This document shows, one piece after another, positions 60,851 through 64,000 of a stretch of 64,000 nt of DNA (its first letter is position 1; every line of letters starts with the position of its first letter). This DNA is from Saprospira grandis (GTDB taxonomy: Bacteria > Bacteroidota > Bacteroidia > Chitinophagales > Saprospiraceae): positions 1,116,001-1,180,000 of the forward strand of contig NZ_CP110854.1 of NCBI RefSeq assembly GCF_027594745.1, in the 5' to 3' direction. Under the pieces are notes generated by a model that worked only from the letters and a program-made list of their open reading frames with translations, had not been told where the DNA came from and ran no database searches. Position numbers and translations under genes: made by a program.

Positions 60851-61882
60851 CTATTTTTTACCCAAGGACCAACTTTGCTGCAGCCACTCACTACTTTTTT
60901 GCCACCATTCTACAAAGGGCTGGCTTTTTTCTTCCGTTTCGGCCAATTGCTCTAAAATGGGTTGTTCGGCGCTGGGGTTTTGCTCTTCGCTCAGGATAGC
61001 CAAAAAGCGACTAATTTTGTCTATGGCCTGTTGGGCCTCTGGCACATAGGCCCAAGCAAACTGCCAAACATGCGGCATGCCCTCCCAAAGGTCCACCCAA
61101 ATTTTGGCCCCAGCAGCCGCCGCTTTTTCTCCTAAGCGGCGGCTATCATCTAATAAAATTTCATCTGTACCGACCTGGACCAAAATCGGGGCCGTATCTT
61201 TCCAGTCTCCAAACAAAGGAGAAACCAAAGGCGACTTAGGATCTGCCGAGCCATAATAAGACCTGGCCCAACTACCTGCATGCTCGGCCCGCAGAATCGG
61301 ATCATTTTTTTGGCAACGCTCTAGGCTATCTCCAGACAAAGTCAGATCGGTCCAGGGCGAAAGCACCACGGCCCCCAAAGGCTGCGGCAGCTCCAAGCTT
61401 TTTAGTTTTAGTAGCAGACTAAGGACCAGCCCTCCCCCAGCCGAATCGCCCATAAAAAATATATCTTTTGGTCCATAGCCTTGGTCCAATAAATAATGAT
61501 AAGCAGAAAGGGCATCATCTAGGCCAGCAGGAAAAGGATGCTCCGGCGCCAAGCGATAATTTACACTTAAAGCGGGAATGCCCGACTGCGAGACAATTTT
61601 GCCCACCAAGGCCCGATGCGCCCTAGCCGAGCCCAACAAAAAGCCCCCACCATGCAGGTATAAAATGATTTTTGGGTTCTTTTCTGCAGAAGGATGACAA
61701 AATTCGGCCGAGCAAGTAGGCAGCTCAACTTCTTGGTAATGCAAGCCCTTGGGGGCGGGCAAACGACAAAGGGCTTTATCATGCTCTAGGCGCATTCGGT
61801 CAATATCATCTAAATAGATGAGACTCATTTGGCGCATAGCACGCATGGCATATTTTACAAAAGTGGATTGTATACTTGGCAT
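60851..61882 (-). CDS. Alpha/beta hydrolase of the hormone-sensitive-lipase type
   Basis: This is 343 residues. The oxyanion-hole motif HGGG is at 77-80 and the nucleophile motif GDSAG at 145-149 (Ser147). The acid is in DEILLDDS and the histidine in GMPHVWQF. The family hydrolyses acyl or acetyl esters. There is no signal peptide. A helical C-terminal stretch of about 60 residues (EEQNPSAEQPILEQLAETEE) follows the catalytic domain and is unassigned. It shares an operon with the TerB/DnaJ gene. Confidence 0.9.
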   Translation of the reverse strand: MPSIQSTFVKYAMRAMRQMSLIYLDDIDRMRLEHDKALCRLPAPKGLHYQEVELPTCSAEFCHPSAEKNPKIILYLHGGGFLLGSARAHRALVGKIVSQSGIPALSVNYRLAPEHPFPAGLDDALSAYHYLLDQGYGPKDIFFMGDSAGGGLVLSLLLKLKSLELPQPLGAVVLSPWTDLTLSGDSLERCQKNDPILRAEHAGSWARSYYGSADPKSPLVSPLFGDWKDTAPILVQVGTDEILLDDSRRLGEKAAAAGAKIWVDLWEGMPHVWQFAWAYVPEAQQAIDKISRFLAILSEEQNPSAEQPILEQLAETEEKSQPFVEWWQKSSEWLQQSWSLGKK

Positions 61883-61934
61883 AATTCTGACTTAATTAAA
61901 CGCATAATAGACCTAAAGCATCAAAAAGGGCCAT

Positions 61935-62070
61935 GGCCCAGCGCTGCGGAGCGGGTGGCCGAAGGCCAGACCAAAGGCAGGCTGCGCCTGCCTGCAGGGC
62001 CGAGCAGACCTGCGAGCCCCGCAGCATAGCGGCGGCCGACCTAGGCGCAGCCTAGCCGGCCGCGGGCCCC
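61935..62070 (-). repeat. GC-rich modular element, family C
   Basis: On the minus strand: GGGGCCCGCGGCCGGCTAGG, CGGCCGCCGCTATGCTGCGG, GGTCTGCTCGGCCCTGCAGG, GGTCTGGCC and CAGCGCTGGGCC. It lies between divergent genes in a 348-base gap. The part 62071-62230 is AT-rich leader with no gene seen. Confidence 0.87.
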
Positions 62071-62230
62071 AAAAAAAACGAAATCGTATAGGGCTTTAAG
62101 TCTTTAGAAACAGAAAAATAACAAAGATAAAGAAGGCGCAGTTAAAAAATCGGTTATTTTACTTTTCAGCACCCCAGTTGCGCCTTATCTTTTGCCAGCT
62201 AATTGAGTTTCACCTAATTTAATAGAACTT

Positions 62231-64000
62231 ATGCCAAACTTATTAAAACTTGCCCTACTGGCCCTCCTCTTCTTGCCGCTTCATTTGAGCGCTCAAGACT
62301 CGGATGGCCTTTATAATGTCAATATGAAATTTTATCATCTCGACTTGTATATAGACATCGACAAGCCCCAAATTAAGGGCTCGGTCTATATTGAGTTTGT
62401 GGCCGTGAAGGACCAAATAGACGAGCTCTACTTGGACCTTGGCGAGGGGATGAAAATAAGTAAAATTGATGGGGCCAGCGCTTTTGAGCGAGAAGGAGAG
62501 GAAATTCTAGTCAAATTATCGGGCCGCCCATTACGCAAAGAAGAAAGAGGCAAAATTACGGTTCATTATGAGGGCGTTCCGCAAAACGAACAGCTGGATG
62601 TAGACGGAGAAACCGTGACCAAGGGCCTATTAGTTAAAAACCGTGGAAAAGATAAATTTCAGAGTCGCTTAGTTGCCCTAGCGGCCTATCCGCAGGCGGG
62701 TTACCGCTGGTTTCCCTGCCGCAGAGGTATTGGCGACAAAGTCGATTCGGTTTATGTAGATGTGACGATTCCCGTTCGTTTTAGTACGGCTATGGTGCAA
62801 GAAAAAGAGCGCAAAATTCCTTATACGGCTGTTTCTAATGGCGTTTTGGAAGGGACCGAAATCTTGGAAGATGGCAAAAAAAGAAAGTTCAAATGGCGGC
62901 ATCGCCACCGCATTGCCCCCCATCATTTGACCATAGCCATCTCTAATTTTGCAAAAATGGAAGTGGAGTACAAGGCCAAGGGCTACAGCTTCCCGATCAA
63001 CTTTTATATCTTTCCCGAGCATCTAGAAGAGGCCAATGCCACCATCAATCGCTCTAAGGAAATTATGGCTTGTTTGAGCCGTACCTTTGGCCCCTACCCC
63101 TATAAAGATGAGGGCTTTAGCGTGATTGAGCTGGGCTTGCCCTTAGGCTTGGACGGTATGCCCACCCAAACCGCCGTTTTGGTAGAAGACCTCAAGAGTT
63201 TTCATATGTACCAAGTGGTGCACCAAGCCGCCAATATGTGGTTTGGCAATCATATTTCGCCAGAAGCTTGGCAGGATGCCTGGATCACCGAAGCCCTAGC
63301 CACCTATGCCGAGGCCACTTGGCAGGAGTATAAGCGGGGGCTCAATGTTTACCAAATCATTTTGGACCAAAAAGAATACTATGAGGGCGGCAAACTCTAT
63401 CTGGACAATATCAATGAGTACTCTCAAGAACGCCTTTCTAAAAAGGGAATGTACGTCATTCACATGCTCCGGGGCATTATGGGCGATGAGTATTTTTATG
63501 AAACCCTAAAGGGAATTACAGAGCTCAAAAGAGGCAAAAGCACTTATCTGAGCACCCAGCGCTTTAGAGAAATTTGTGAATATTACGCCAGCGAAAATGA
63601 GCCCAAGGACTTTAAATACTTCTTTGACCAATGGGTCTTTGGCGAGTACTACCCCACTTATAAGGTAGAATATGAAAAAACCCGCAGCGGCGTCAATCTT
63701 CGGGTCCTACAAGAAAAAGTAGAGGGCCAAAAACAGTTTTTCGAGATGCCCGCCCGCATCCGCTTTACCCTAGAAGATGGCAGCACTGTAGAAAAGGTTG
63801 TGCAACTCAAAGCCCTAGCCGATCAAACGATAGAAATTGAGCTCGATAAAGACTTTAATCAACTTGAGTTCGATCCCTTCAACTGGATTTTCAAGGACCT
63901 CCAATATAGCCGAGAAATCTTGTCTGGCCGCAGCCCCATTGAAAACATGAGCATCAAGACCAGCCAGGGCCGCCGCAAAATTGCCCTCAGTTTTGAGAGC
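62231..64000 (+). CDS. M1-peptidase-like protein with degenerate active site (3' end outside window)
   Basis: This reads 590 residues without a stop, from the ATG at 62231, with a signal peptide (1-20, ending LSAQ). The layout is that of M1 metallopeptidases: N-terminal beta domain, a GMPTQTAVL stretch in place of the GAMEN region, then the zinc-binding helix. That helix reads HQAAN (residues 331-335) instead of HExxH, followed by ITEALATYAEA with Glu354 at exactly the expected third-ligand spacing. The catalytic Glu and one zinc-binding His are therefore replaced. It is probably a pseudoenzyme or an envelope protein of new function. The end is cut off. Confidence 0.82.
   Translation, partial: MPNLLKLALLALLFLPLHLSAQDSDGLYNVNMKFYHLDLYIDIDKPQIKGSVYIEFVAVKDQIDELYLDLGEGMKISKIDGASAFEREGEEILVKLSGRPLRKEERGKITVHYEGVPQNEQLDVDGETVTKGLLVKNRGKDKFQSRLVALAAYPQAGYRWFPCRRGIGDKVDSVYVDVTIPVRFSTAMVQEKERKIPYTAVSNGVLEGTEILEDGKKRKFKWRHRHRIAPHHLTIAISNFAKMEVEYKAKGYSFPINFYIFPEHLEEANATINRSKEIMACLSRTFGPYPYKDEGFSVIELGLPLGLDGMPTQTAVLVEDLKSFHMYQVVHQAANMWFGNHISPEAWQDAWITEALATYAEATWQEYKRGLNVYQIILDQKEYYEGGKLYLDNINEYSQERLSKKGMYVIHMLRGIMGDEYFYETLKGITELKRGKSTYLSTQRFREICEYYASENEPKDFKYFFDQWVFGEYYPTYKVEYEKTRSGVNLRVLQEKVEGQKQFFEMPARIRFTLEDGSTVEKVVQLKALADQTIEIELDKDFNQLEFDPFNWIFKDLQYSREILSGRSPIENMSIKTSQGRRKIALSFES

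Overview
This window reads as chromosome from a marine gliding member of the Bacteroidota, most likely Saprospiraceae and probably close to Saprospira. That assignment is inference from protein style. It rests on TAnnTTTG-type -7 promoter boxes, bacillithiol synthesis (BshA), the Bacteroidota-type GlmU variant, an ExbB/ExbD/ExbD cassette, a TerB/DnaJ protein, a Wzi-like outer-membrane protein and many signal-peptide beta-barrels. No rRNA, phage, transposase or CRISPR array was seen. Three tRNAs are present: Ser-GGA, Pro-GGG and Phe-GAA.

Layout. 1-9.8 kb: a cyclophilin lipoprotein (cut by the window edge), bshA, DUF2256, a long GAPDH, secreted proteins and a flavin monooxygenase. 10-14.5 kb: metK, a class II Fic protein, msrB and a 2H-phosphoesterase-like protein. 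14.5-21.3 kb: the GlmU-like enzyme with a spermidine-synthase-like protein, an OmpA-like protein, two unknown genes behind a possible operator, and a membrane protein/histidine kinase/response regulator operon. 21.9-25.4 kb: spoT and bioF. 25.7-32.8 kb: a 41-bp tandem array, an unknown acidic protein, sppA, a crotonase and a YfhO-type protein. 33-35.4 kb: the ExbB/ExbD operon. 36-39.8 kb: hppD and two outer-membrane proteins. 39.8-41.9 kb: an AT-rich DUF262 plus frameshifted HEPN module flanked by direct repeats. 42.4-49.1 kb: dnaJ-grpE and dnaK, with two lipoproteins between. 49.2-56.4 kb: glucosaminidase, two amidohydrolases, a 42-bp tandem array and mvaD. 56.6-58.5 kb: a cluster of five small membrane proteins, three sharing a DILDA C-terminal tail. 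58.5-62 kb: deacetylase, bactofilin, TerB/DnaJ and an esterase. 62.2 kb to the end: an M1-peptidase-like protein with a broken active site.

The strongest non-genic signal is a set of about 23 GC-rich modular intergenic elements of roughly 100-270 bp in four families, called A to D here. They share blocks but carry different hairpin arms. They occupy nearly every long intergenic gap, in both orientations, and some contain nested hairpin insertions.

Most genes are housekeeping or envelope genes in short operons. The accessory candidates are the HEPN/DUF262 module, the Fic gene, the 17.9-19.1 kb gene pair and the DILDA cluster. Functions come from recognising motifs by eye; no database search was run.
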